Of a stretch of DNA of 33,693 nt, positions 9,458 through 17,219 are shown piece after piece. The translations under genes and the position numbers were made by a program. Location of the stretch: the NCBI GenBank assembly GCA_024278275.1, contig JAJRTN010000095.1, positions 1-33,693 on the forward strand. The letters are read 5' to 3'. Below the pieces are notes generated by a model. It made no database searches and was not told the origin of the DNA. It saw only the letters and a list, made by a program, of their open reading frames with translations. Position 1 is the stretch's first letter. The number at the start of each line of letters is the position of its first letter. Source of the DNA: Candidatus Hydrogenedentota bacterium (GTDB lineage Bacteria > Hydrogenedentota > Hydrogenedentia > Hydrogenedentales > JAJRTN01).

Positions 9458-9853
9458 ATGAGCAAAAAGAAAGAACGCATCGACGTAAGCGGCACGGCCG
9501 GGGCGCTCACCGACACCCCCTTCGCCGCCTTGGCGGGTCAACTTCCCAAGGACCTGCCCCAGCAGCACAAAGTTTCAGGCGACGACCCGCCGCGCGCGGA
9601 GATCCTGCCGCCCAAGGGCCTCGATTACCGGGTCGAACACACGCGGAAAGGCGGGTACGACATCACCTTCGAACGCCGCGCGAAAGGCAAGGGGGTCACG
9701 GTCCTGCGCCGGGTGCATGGTAACGGTGAAGCGTTGCTGCAAGCGCTGAAGAAGGGGTGCGGCGCCGGTGGCGCCCTTCGGGAAGACCGTATCGAGCTGC
9801 AAGGCGATCACCGGAAAGCCATCGAAGCGTACCTGCGCTACAAGGGACTGTGA
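9458..9853 (+). CDS. SUI1/eIF1-like translation factor (YciH type)
   Basis: 131 aa with AGGA just before the ATG. The N-terminal 55 residues are a charged, low-complexity lead. About 60-131 is a SUI1/eIF1 domain: KGKGVTVLRRVHGN, then LLQALKKGCGAGGAL, then IELQGDHR and AIEAYLRYKGL. In eukaryotes and archaea eIF1 guards start-codon choice; bacterial YciH homologues are thought to influence initiation fidelity or act under stress. It appears to be a single-gene unit, convergent with the PagL-like gene. Confidence 0.88.
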   Translation: MSKKKERIDVSGTAGALTDTPFAALAGQLPKDLPQQHKVSGDDPPRAEILPPKGLDYRVEHTRKGGYDITFERRAKGKGVTVLRRVHGNGEALLQALKKGCGAGGALREDRIELQGDHRKAIEAYLRYKGL

Positions 9854-9858
9854 GATCG

Positions 9859-9876
9859 CGGCGGCAACCGCCGTTT
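9859..9876. terminator. Probable bidirectional hairpin terminator between convergent genes
   Basis: CGGCGG-CAA-CCGCCG at 9859-9873 followed by TTT, in the 42-nt gap between the SUI1-like stop and the PagL-like stop. The stem is strong but the T-run is short. Confidence 0.5.
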
Positions 9877-9895
9877 CCTGCCCGTGATCACACCA

Positions 9896-10447
9896 TCAGA
9901 AACGGAAAGAGAGTCCCAAGCCAACGGCATTCGCGCCCGCGTTCCGGTGCCCCAGGCTGCCGTTCGAGATGTGCTGATATCGCAAGATTACCCCCAGGTG
10001 ACCGTCGAACTGGTACCCCGCGCCAAAACCAAGGAGAAAATTCATGTTGGAACTGTTGGCGGGAATCCGTTCCCGGTGAAAAAGGGTATTGCACTCTGCC
10101 TCGGCAAAAAAGCCCCGGTAGCTTTCCCCCCGGGCATAGAGACGCGCCGAAAGCCCAAGTCCCGCGCCGAAAATCGGATCCCCTTCCTCCGTCGGGTCAT
10201 AGGCAAAGATGGGAAGCAGGCGCAGCCCCAGCGTGCCATGGCGTGTCGCCGGTACTTCATAGTCAATGCCCAACACCGTGACCGTGTCGCCGCTACGGTC
10301 ACGCGCCCCCTGGTGGATCCCCCCCATCGTACGCAATTCAAGACGCCACGCACCGTCTGAAAAATCCAAATCCGCCCGGGCCGTCCCACAAAAAACAAAC
10401 ACCATCATCCCGGTCAAAGCCACGACCGGAACGGCCATGCGAACCAT
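9896..10447 (-). CDS. PagL-like acyloxyacyl hydrolase / outer-membrane beta-barrel
   Basis: 183 aa from ATG 10447. The start five codons upstream would use the GGAGG that sits 8 nt before 10447, so the inner start is preferred. A signal peptide (about 1-25, ending FCGTARA) precedes alternating beta-strands typical of a small outer-membrane barrel ending in Phe. The C-terminal RYQHISNGSLGHRN box matches lipid A 3-O-deacylases of the PagL family: His159 and Ser161 are present. The third catalytic position (Glu in Pseudomonas PagL) reads Asn173, so activity is uncertain. It has its own well-formed sigma-70 promoter. Confidence 0.75.
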   Translation of the reverse strand: MVRMAVPVVALTGMMVFVFCGTARADLDFSDGAWRLELRTMGGIHQGARDRSGDTVTVLGIDYEVPATRHGTLGLRLLPIFAYDPTEEGDPIFGAGLGLSARLYARGESYRGFFAEAECNTLFHRERIPANSSNMNFLLGFGAGYQFDGHLGVILRYQHISNGSLGHRNAGANAVGLGLSFRF

Positions 10448-10492
10448 TCCGTGATCCTCCATGCGTACAATACAGACACAGCCTCTGAAACC

Positions 10493-10521
10493 ATATTAGT
10501 GGTTTGCGTTCGGCTTGTCAA
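10493..10521 (-). promoter_or_regulatory. Sigma-70 promoter of the PagL-like gene
   Basis: Minus strand TTGACA (10521-10516), 17-bp spacer, TAATAT (10498-10493). The predicted start is near 10486, giving a leader of about 39 nt before ATG 10447. Confidence 0.7.
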
Positions 10522-10579
10522 TAATTCACCGGGCCCAAAAACCAAGCCAAGCGATGTTTTCAGATCGCGGGGATTAGGA

Positions 10580-10612
10580 GAAAAAAGATTCGGCTTTGAA
10601 CGCTTCAGCCGA
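10580..10612 (-). terminator. Intrinsic terminator of the FlgM-like gene
   Basis: On the minus strand TCGGCT (10612-10607) pairs with AGCCGA (10595-10590) across an 11-nt loop and is followed by a run of six T (10586-10581). It lies 19 nt after the stop at 10631. Confidence 0.7.
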
Positions 10613-10630
10613 CTCAACGAGAAGGAAGCA

Positions 10631-10921
10631 CTAAAGGTAGGGGGTCAGGCGTGCCGCGACTTGTTCGACCACGCTGAGCACTTGGTGGGCGCCGTTGCGA
10701 ATGTTCTGCTTGGCCGCTTCAACGCGTTCCAGCCGAATGGTGGAGCTTTTGGCGGCTTCTTCCGCCATTCTCGCGGTCTGCGAAGCCTCCAGCGCCTTGG
10801 CGCTGAACGCAATACCGTCGGCGGCCTCGGTGGTCTTGGCCGGTTCCCGCCGGACACGATCACGCACCGGCCGCGCATCCCGCGGCTCCGGGGCGTTTCC
10901 AATTCCGGCAATGGGCACCAT
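10631..10921 (-). CDS. FlgM-like anti-sigma-28 factor candidate
   Basis: 96 aa. ATG 10921 is chosen because GGAGG lies 7 nt upstream; the longer frame to 11203 runs through a palindromic repeat and is not credible. The N-terminal half is polar and probably disordered. The C-terminal part (about 58-96, RLERVEAAKQNIRNG then VVEQVAARLTPYL) fits the FlgM C-terminal pattern R.E.V...K..I..G followed by an amphipathic helix, the part that binds FliA in known FlgM. Its promoter is an exact sigma-28 consensus, and flgK lies on the other side. Those facts support an anti-sigma or late flagellar role. The sequence match alone is modest; it could be another small flagellar protein. Confidence 0.55.
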   Translation of the reverse strand: MVPIAGIGNAPEPRDARPVRDRVRREPAKTTEAADGIAFSAKALEASQTARMAEEAAKSSTIRLERVEAAKQNIRNGAHQVLSVVEQVAARLTPYL

Positions 10922-10971
10922 GTCCAAACCTCCGTGTCCGGCACACCGGACCATTCCTTCGTTATGTAAGA

Positions 10972-10998
10972 TTATCGGCAGATCCGGCGGTTCCTTTA
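10972..10998 (-). promoter_or_regulatory. Exact sigma-28 (FliA) promoter of the FlgM-like gene
   Basis: Minus strand TAAA (10998-10995), exactly 15 bp, GCCGATAA (10979-10972): a full match to the FliA consensus TAAA-N15-GCCGATAA. The start would be near 10965, with about 44 nt of leader to ATG 10921. Confidence 0.85.
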
Positions 10999-11066
10999 GC
11001 CCCCGGGGGTGCATTTCTTGCCGCAACGCGGCAGAAACTTCGGTATTCCGTGGCCCGGAGGACGGG

Positions 11067-11078
11067 GTATCATGATAC
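11067..11078. repeat. 12-bp perfect palindrome
   Basis: GTATCATGATAC is its own reverse complement. GGTATC at 11066-11071 also pairs with GATACC at 11084-11089. It lies between the divergent flgM-like and flgK promoters and could be an operator. Confidence 0.35.
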
Positions 11079-11106
11079 GAGACGATACCTTGACCTTTCC
11101 CGTGGT

Positions 11107-11130
11107 TTCCCGCGTTCGCGGGAACGACGG
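11107..11130. repeat. REP-like palindromic repeat, copy 1
   Basis: TTCCCGCG-TT-CGCGGGAA (11107-11124) continues as CGCGGGAACGACGG (11117-11130). The 14-bp core recurs with one change at 27537-27550 (CGCGGGAATGACGG). Such sequences behave as short interspersed palindromic repeats in many GC-rich genomes. Confidence 0.6.
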
Positions 11131-11370
11131 ACAAGAGGGGCAAGCACGTTTTCGTGACCATTTGTACAGAACTGCACTGGTAAAGCGTGAAAAAAACGGC
11201 CAAAAACGGGCTTTCATGGAGGCCTCCCCCGCTTTAAACCCCGTGGCGGATACTCTTCGCCCATGATTCCCCATGCCGCCGGGGCGGCAGAACGCTGTTC
11301 CCGCCGCTCCTTCAACGTCCGTGTCCCTCCTCCGCACCGCACTTCTTTCTTGCCGGGGCCCCGCTCCATT

Positions 11371-11397
11371 CAAGCGCAAGCGCCTGAGCACCGATAA
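11371..11397 (+). promoter_or_regulatory. Sigma-28-like promoter of flgK
   Basis: CAAG (11371-11374), exactly 15 bp, ACCGATAA (11390-11397). The -10 matches seven of eight consensus bases and the spacing is exact; the -35 is weak. It is about 80 nt before the TTG start of flgK. The rest of the 558-nt gap (10922-11479) shows no gene. Confidence 0.5.
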
Positions 11398-11479
11398 TTG
11401 GAACGGTGCTTGCTCCTGTACGGGGCGGGAGGGTGTATCTCCCTCGAAAGTGGACAATCATTCCGAAGGATAGCGACCG

Positions 11480-13201
11480 TTGGGTACCTTATTCAGCGCA
11501 CTTTACCTCGGCCGGGCCGGCATGCAGGTTTCCCAAATCCAGTTGGATGTGGCGGGCCATAATATCGCCAGCGTAAACAAGGACGGCTTCTCTCGCCAGC
11601 GGGCCAACCTGACCACGCGCGTGCCCAATATCAAACCTTACGGTGCCCTGGGCCGCGGACCGGCCGTGGCGGGCATCGAACGAATTCGGGATCCCTTTCT
11701 GGATCTCGTCTACCGCACCCAAGTGGACAGTCTGGGTTCCGCACAGGTGATTTCGACCTATTACAACCAAATGGAAGACGTGTTTCTCGAACCAACGTAA
11801 GAGGGCTTTGCAAGCCGGCTCAGCCTGTTCTTCGACGCCCTCAGCGATTTCTCGAACAATGTGGAGGAGTTGCCGGTACGGGTATCCACGCTGGCGGAGT
11901 CGGAGGCTCTTGCCACCAGTCTCAACCAGGTAGCCCAACGGCTCACGGTGCTGCGCACCAATGCCAACAACGAGGTCTTCGGCCTGGTGGCGGAAATCAA
12001 CTCCATCACCGACCGTGTGGCTTCCCTCAATACGGCGATACGCGACGCGGAACTCACGGGGCGCACGGCCAATGACCTGCGAGACGACCGTGACGTGCTT
12101 CTTGATCAGCTTTCATCCATGCTCAAGGTCTCGGTGGCCGAGCAGGACGACGGGCAGGTCACGGTACTGGTGGGGGGCGATGAACTCGTAAGCCCCACGG
12201 GAGCGCGGGAGATTGAAGCGTTCCGTGATGCCACCATCGACCCGGACCGGACCGACCTGTACGGCGTGCGCTTCACGGCCTTGGGCCGCGCCTTGACCAT
12301 CGACGGCGGCGAATTGGACGGTGCCATCCAGATGCGTGACGTGGCCATTCCGGAGGTTCAGGACCGGCTCGACCAGATTGCCCTGGGCCTCATCGAGGCC
12401 GTCAACCAAATCCAAAGCCAGGGACGCGGCCTCAACGCGCTGGGAACCGCCCTTGATTCGACCAACGCGGTTTCCGGCACGGGAACCGCCCTCAACAGTG
12501 CCGGTTTACCCTTCACAGTGGACGATGGTTCGTTCGATATCGTGGTCTATGATGACGGCACGGGGCTCATTGCCGAGACCGTGACCGTCAACATCACGGC
12601 CACGGGACCGCCGGCCGGTCAGACGACCCTCACGGACGTGGAAACGGCCATCAACACAGGCACCAATATCAGCGCCACGGTAAACGCCGACGGAACCCTC
12701 ACCATCACGCCCGCCGCCGGCTACTCCTTCATGTTTTCCAACGATTCGGCCAACGCCCTGCCGGCCCTCGGACTCAACGGCCTTTTCACCGGCGACAGTG
12801 CCGCGACCATCGCGGTGAGCCGGCATTTACTCGATGATCCGTCCCTGCTGTCCTCAAGCTACAGCCAGGATCTGCTCAACACGGGCGACAACCAGGCCGC
12901 GCTCGCCATGGCCGCGCTCCGTAACGCCACCCTTCTGGCCGGCGGCACGCAGACGGTCGATGATTTCTACGAAGCCACCATCGTGCAAACCGGCATCGAC
13001 GCCCGCGCGAATAGTGAACAACTGGACGTGGCCACCGCTTTCGTACAGGACGCGACGCAACGGCGCCAGGAAATCTCCGGGGTGAATCTGGACGAAGAAG
13101 TGACGTCGCTCGTCCTGTTCCAGCGTGCCTTTGAGGCGTCGGCCCGTGTCGTAACCATTACCGACCGCATGCTCGACGCCCTGATGGGTCTTGTGCGTTA
13201 G
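11480..13201 (+). pseudogene. flgK: flgK, flagellar hook-associated protein 1, interrupted by an in-frame TAA at codon 107
   Basis: TTG start at 11480 with AAGGA 9 nt upstream; full length would be 573 aa. The N-terminal rod/hook motif (ALYLGRAGMQVSQIQLDVAGHN), the coiled helical part, a central variable domain (about 330-440) and the C-terminal axial motif (SLVLFQRAFEASARVVTITD) are all in one frame. The only defect is TAA at 11798-11800, where the frame continues directly (EPT-stop-EGFASRLSLFF). One base change (for example GAA to TAA) explains it. Known FlgK needs both termini in one chain for hook-filament assembly, so the gene is non-functional unless the stop is a sequence error, is read through, or a second copy exists. 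TAA is a true stop elsewhere (7342). The 3' end overlaps the convergent membrane gene by 4 bp. Confidence 0.9.
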
Positions 13202-13884
13202 TCTTCCCGCAGGACGGCTTCCGAGCGGACCTGGTAATCGAAGGCAAGGGCAAAGCACACCAGCAACCACGGGGTGGCCAGCAGGTAGCCCACGCAGGTG
13301 ATAAGAAACGCCAGGTGCACCAGCGACACGGGCACGAGAAACCCCGTCCAGGCACCACGCTGCCGCATAACCAAAGCGCGGCTCTTGCGCATGGCCTCCG
13401 CCCACCCCACCCGCTCATCGAGGATATAGAACCAAGAGGGTGTGAAATAAAACAGCACGTACACCATGGGAAGCAGGGTCAGCATCATGCCGAAGAAAAA
13501 AATGCTCATGAAGGCCAGGCGATTCTCCAGGAACAAGGCCCATATCAGCCCCACGAGCGTGGGCAGACCGAAGAGCACCAACGCCCCCATAATGATGCCC
13601 CACTGAACCAGCCCCAGCATCATGGTCGGCACGAAACGGTTGAAGAGGGCAAAGGTGTCTTCGAAGCGCACGGCCTCGCCGCGCACGGCCTTAAGGCTCA
13701 TGCACATCAGCCCGGCGGTCAGCGGCCCCGCCACGGGAAGTGCCAGGAAACCGCCAAGATTTAGAATGAGCGCCACCACCAGATGGCCGAGAAACAGGGG
13801 ACCGAAGCGGCCCGCGTAAATGGCGCAGGCATCACGGATGAATCGATAGGCGGGAAATCGGAATGGCGTGTTCCCTTCGTTCAC
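13198..13884 (-). CDS. Polytopic membrane protein of unknown function
   Basis: 228 aa. GTG 13884 has AAGGAG 8 nt upstream. The sequence has about five to six hydrophobic segments: near 28-58, 90-112, 118-142, 180-200 and 200-218. A short motif YILDERVGWAEAMRKSRALV follows the fourth segment and resembles the amphipathic helix of bacterial DUF975/DUF4013-type integral membrane proteins. No transport or enzymatic motif is visible. It ends inside the last codons of flgK and starts divergently from the DUF2752 gene. Confidence 0.7.
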   Translation of the reverse strand: MNEGNTPFRFPAYRFIRDACAIYAGRFGPLFLGHLVVALILNLGGFLALPVAGPLTAGLMCMSLKAVRGEAVRFEDTFALFNRFVPTMMLGLVQWGIIMGALVLFGLPTLVGLIWALFLENRLAFMSIFFFGMMLTLLPMVYVLFYFTPSWFYILDERVGWAEAMRKSRALVMRQRGAWTGFLVPVSLVHLAFLITCVGYLLATPWLLVCFALAFDYQVRSEAVLRED

Positions 13885-14004
13885 ATGGATATCTCCTTAA
13901 CGCCCGGAGAAGGCGGCATTCCAAGCCATTATCCTCGTGAACAAAGCCCGCCGCAACCAGGGCCGCTGTTGTACCCACCGCCGGACTTGTCGTATTCTCC
14001 ACGG

Positions 14005-14448
14005 GTGTCGGAAAGAAGCGACAACCCGTCATCGGCCCGCGTGCCGCCCAACGGCGTGGCCCGGCTTTTCCTCGCGACCCTCATTGGCGTGGTCATCCTG
14101 GCCTATGCCTGGTGGACCGACCCGGCCCATGGGGCCGGGTACTTTCCTTGCACTTTCCACAAGCTCACGGGGCTGTACTGCCCGGGTTGCGGCGGTCAGC
14201 GCGCCCTCCATGCTTTGCTTCATGGCCGAATCATGGAGGCCCTTCGGCTCAACGCGCCGGCGGTCTTGATCTTCGTACCGCTGGGGCTGACCGCTTACGC
14301 GGCCTACGCACGCCAATGCCTGGGCCACCCGTCGCGCCGCCCGCCGCAACGGACGGCGCGATGGGTGGCCCTGTTCCTGATCCTCGCACTGCTTTATGGC
14401 GTGGCGCGTAATCTGCCCGGGGCGTTCTTCGATGTGCTTCGGCCTTGA
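14005..14448 (+). CDS. DUF2752 domain membrane protein
   Basis: 147 aa from GTG 14005; the frame is open further upstream but there it overlaps the divergent gene's ribosome-binding region. The hallmark CTFHKLTGLYCPGCGGQRALHALL (residues about 49-72, written here in two parts: CTFHKLTGLYC and PGCGGQRALHALL) identifies DUF2752. Three hydrophobic segments surround it (about 17-36, 80-100 and 122-140). Function of the family is unknown; the three Cys suggest metal binding or a disulfide near the membrane face. No strong ribosome-binding site is seen for the chosen start, so the exact N-terminus is uncertain. Confidence 0.75.
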   Translation: MSERSDNPSSARVPPNGVARLFLATLIGVVILAYAWWTDPAHGAGYFPCTFHKLTGLYCPGCGGQRALHALLHGRIMEALRLNAPAVLIFVPLGLTAYAAYARQCLGHPSRRPPQRTARWVALFLILALLYGVARNLPGAFFDVLRP

Positions 14449-15291
14449 CGGATCCCCCGCGCCAACGGAAGGCCCTCGTGAAACACATCCACCTCCGGGT
14501 AAAGGACAAGCGGGCACTTGTCCCGCCCCACGCCATGGGTCAAGCGGTGCCGGTAGGATCGTGCTCACCGTGAATGGTTATTATTTTCGGAATCCCCCGT
14601 GCGATTTCCAAGTGTGGCGGTGCTGGAACATTCGGACGGACCGCAAATGCCGAGCCCGATGATTCCGAGAGTGTCGGTCCAGGGCGACCATGGCAAGATG
14701 AGGAGTGGCGGCATTGGCGCTGACGAGACGAATCCAGGCGCGTTCCAGTACGTTCACGGCGTGATCCTCCAGGTAATGGCCATCCGGTCAGGAAACAGCC
14801 TGCCGGATAGACCGTCCTATCTTTCCGCCGGTGGCATGACCATCGGCGGGCCTCGTGCTTCCTGTGTACAGTATACCCCAAATGAACGGTTCCTATTCCT
14901 TTTTTTTCACGGAACATGTGCGAAATGGGGACCCTTTTTTCGTGCCATCCGTGGACCGCGACCGGTCCCGGCAGGCCGGTATTGTGGTCCAGAGAACCTA
15001 AACCCGGATGCTTCACCAGCCTCCTGTTGCGCAGGCGTATCCCGGACCGCCTCAAGGACCTGTCTCCCTCGGCAGACGCAGCATGCACCTGCACACTGTC
15101 GTCCGCCGGCTTCGCCAAACCCCTGACCGGACCCAACTTACACATGATCACGACGCAGTGGGTGAAATGGCCGGGTAAACATACAGGGGCATGTGGAAAT
15201 GGCACTGACAAAGGAACCTCGATTTGGTAAATGACTCAATGTTACACTCGTGTGGCGCCCGTGCAGCGGCCACGACCCGAGGATAAAAACC
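14449..15291. other. 843-nt region without a recognisable gene
   Basis: Frames of 175 codons (+, from 14599) and 223 codons (-, from 15211) are open but use GTG/TTG starts without clear ribosome-binding sites, overlap each other and show no domain. A perfect 7-bp inverted repeat (GGACAAG-cgggca-CTTGTCC, 14504-14523) resembles an interspersed palindrome. A run of eight T lies near 14900. The region may hold decayed coding sequence. Confidence 0.4.
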
Positions 15292-16671
15292 GTGGAATCT
15301 CCGGGGAAACATCCTGAAGTACTGATGGTTGATCACGATATCGAGGCGGGCCGCGAAGTGATGGCGTTTCTGACGGCCCGTGGCTACGCGGTCTCCTGCG
15401 TTGAAGAAAGTGAAAAGGCCTTCAATCAACTGGATGCGCGGCCTTTCGACGTACTGGTGACTGAATTGCGGTCATCGCGCATCGACGGTCGCCGTATCAT
15501 GCAGGTGGCCTTGGAGCGGAATCCCCATATCTGTGTCGTTTTCACGACCGGCCGCCCGGACATCGAGGCGGCCACCGAGGCGATGCGCGCGGGCGCCTAT
15601 GATTTCCAGGTGAAACCGCTCAACCTGGGAAAACTCGAAGCGGTCGTGGAGCACGGGCTGGCCTTCCAGCAGTTGGCCATGGAGCGTGTCGCTCTCCAGC
15701 GCCGCCTCGATGAGCGCTTTGGGTTGCGGAGCCTCGTGGGGCAGTCCCGGCAGATGGTGCGCGTCTACACCGCCGTGCGCCAGTTCTGCCCGCGCAATGA
15801 TCCGGTGCTGATCCACGGGGAACCCGGCACGGGCAAAGACCTCATTGCCCAGGCCATTCACAACGGCAGTCCCCGGCGCGACGCGCCTTTCGTGAAGTTT
15901 TCCGCGGCCGGTATTTCCCCCCGCGTTTCGGCGGGTGAACTTTTCGGGGCAACCGCCCAGGGAGGCGAGCACCAGCCGGGGCGCTTTGAACTGGCCGACG
16001 GTGGGACCCTCTACATCGACGGCCTGGAGCATGTCCCGCCGCCGCTGCGAGAACGCATTCTGCGCTATCTCCGCGAAGGAATCATCGAGGACGCCGGCCA
16101 CGGCCACAAGCTTACCGTCGATGTGCGGATGATCGCCTCCACCGCGCACCGTTCCGAAACCCATGTCGAGCGGGGCGAACTTGATCTCCGCCTCGCGGAA
16201 ACCTTCGGGGCTGTCACCATCGAGGCGCCCCCTCTCCGAAACCGCGCCGAGGACCTGCCGCTGACGGTGGTCCACATTCTGGCGGAATACGCCGAAGAGC
16301 ATGGAACCAGCGAACGACGGCTCACGCGGGAAGCGCTGGACGCTTTGGGCCGGCACGACTGGCCCGGTAACGTGCGCGAATTGCGCAACGTGGTCGAGGG
16401 CATGGCCGCCAGCGCGGTACATGATGGTCCGCTGGGCCTGGAGGATTTGCCCGCCTACCTGCGGGATTCCGACGAAAACGACGCGCCCGATCTGAGGATC
16501 CCCCTGGGCTCCAGCATGGTGGAAGTTGAACGGCGGGTAATCCTGGAAACGTTGAAACACGTGGGCTACAACAAAGAAAAATGCGCGAAAACCTTGGGGA
16601 TTGGTCTCCGCACACTCTATCGGAAAGTGAAGGATTACGGCATACCCACCCGTCCCGCGAAGGACGGGTGA
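15292..16671 (+). CDS. NtrC-family response regulator with degenerate receiver and AAA+ domains
   Basis: 459 aa; GTG 15292 has GAGGA 8 nt upstream. Receiver, 9-125: acidic D14/D16 and K108 (VKP) are kept, but the phospho-acceptor is Glu58 (VLVTELRSS) rather than Asp. AAA+ domain, about 145-385: Walker A GEPGTGKD (G176-D183) is intact. Between ELFG (216-219) and PGRFE (229-233) there are only nine residues and no GAFTGA. Walker B reads LYIDGL (D243-G244) instead of DE. C-terminal Fis-type HTH: KCAKTLGIGLRTLYRKVK. GAFTGA contacts sigma-54, so by analogy with TyrR-type proteins this is likely a sigma-54-independent DNA-binding regulator with weak or no ATPase activity. Glu58 may mimic the phosphorylated state. 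No kinase gene is adjacent. Confidence 0.88.
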   Translation: MESPGKHPEVLMVDHDIEAGREVMAFLTARGYAVSCVEESEKAFNQLDARPFDVLVTELRSSRIDGRRIMQVALERNPHICVVFTTGRPDIEAATEAMRAGAYDFQVKPLNLGKLEAVVEHGLAFQQLAMERVALQRRLDERFGLRSLVGQSRQMVRVYTAVRQFCPRNDPVLIHGEPGTGKDLIAQAIHNGSPRRDAPFVKFSAAGISPRVSAGELFGATAQGGEHQPGRFELADGGTLYIDGLEHVPPPLRERILRYLREGIIEDAGHGHKLTVDVRMIASTAHRSETHVERGELDLRLAETFGAVTIEAPPLRNRAEDLPLTVVHILAEYAEEHGTSERRLTREALDALGRHDWPGNVRELRNVVEGMAASAVHDGPLGLEDLPAYLRDSDENDAPDLRIPLGSSMVEVERRVILETLKHVGYNKEKCAKTLGIGLRTLYRKVKDYGIPTRPAKDG

Positions 16672-16677
16672 AGCATT
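16648..16677. terminator. Hairpin between convergent regulator and tatA
   Basis: ACCCGTCC (16648-16655) pairs with GGACGGGT (16662-16669) over a 6-nt loop, overlapping the regulator's stop codon and followed by a TTTT about 6 nt later. It probably serves as a shared terminator. Confidence 0.45.
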
Positions 16678-16890
16678 TTACTTGGCCTCGTCGCCTTCGG
16701 TTGGCGCGCCGCTGTCACGTGGCGCGGCCTTCAGCGGCTCATCCTCGTTTTCGGGCTTCTTAACGGCTTCCTTGAACTCCGAGATGGCGGAACCCAGCGA
16801 ACGCCCCACACCCGCCAACTTGCCACCACCGAAAAGCACAAGCACGATCACCAGAATAATGACCAATTCAGACGGACCAGGCGTCCACAT
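16678..16890 (-). CDS. tatA: TatA/TatE twin-arginine translocase subunit
   Basis: 70 aa from ATG 16890 (GGAG 8 nt upstream). Short N-terminal periplasmic part, one transmembrane helix (about 7-22, SELVIILVIVLVLFGGGKL with the family FG just before the hinge), amphipathic helix (VGRSLGSAISEFKEAVKK), then an acidic and polar tail. It forms the export pore for folded, cofactor-bearing proteins. No tatB or tatC is in the window, so tatA stands alone. Promoter at 17014-17042. Confidence 0.92.
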   Translation of the reverse strand: MWTPGPSELVIILVIVLVLFGGGKLAGVGRSLGSAISEFKEAVKKPENEDEPLKAAPRDSGAPTEGDEAK

Positions 16891-17013
16891 GGCTACTTCT
16901 CCCGGCCCCACGGGCGGCGTGACCGGACCATGGGGGCACTTCATTCGGGTTGTGCCCCCCGGTGGCACCGGCCGCCGGAAGCTGCAACCCATCGCTCAAA
17001 CATTACGGTGGTC

Positions 17014-17042
17014 ATTATAGACCCCATGGCAGAGCAATACAA
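17014..17042 (-). promoter_or_regulatory. Promoter of tatA
   Basis: Minus strand TTGTAT (17042-17037), 17-bp spacer, TATAAT (17019-17014). It implies a leader of about 115 nt before ATG 16890. Confidence 0.6.
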
Positions 17043-17138
17043 GGAATCGAATTACTCCTGTCCGCTCCCACGGTCCTCCGTGGGTATGCATACCGCGGAC
17101 GGCGGGTTCCCGTTCCTCGGACTCCGCTCCCGGGCTAG

Positions 17139-17168
17139 TTCAAAAGCGAAAGGCCCTTGGTGTAGAAT
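17139..17168 (+). promoter_or_regulatory. Promoter of the hisI-like gene
   Basis: TTCAAA (17139-17144), 18 bp, TAGAAT (17163-17168); about 45 nt from the predicted start to the TTG at 17220. Confidence 0.45.
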
Positions 17169-17219
17169 CGGAGCCGTTCCCAAGAACTGAGTCACAAGCG
17201 CGTACGGGAGAGCATTGCC

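Noticed and set aside
10922-11203. N-terminal extension of the FlgM-like protein to 190 residues
   Set aside because: The extension translates a palindromic REP-like repeat and the sigma-28 promoter; ATG 10921 has an excellent GGAGG.
11798-11800. Alternative genetic code with TAA as a sense codon
   Set aside because: TAA ends other genes normally, for example at 7340-7342, and no other gene has an internal TAA.
14540-15211. 223-codon minus-strand frame in the large gap
   Set aside because: TTG start without clear ribosome-binding site and Arg/His/Ser-rich sequence typical of a chance frame in GC-rich DNA.
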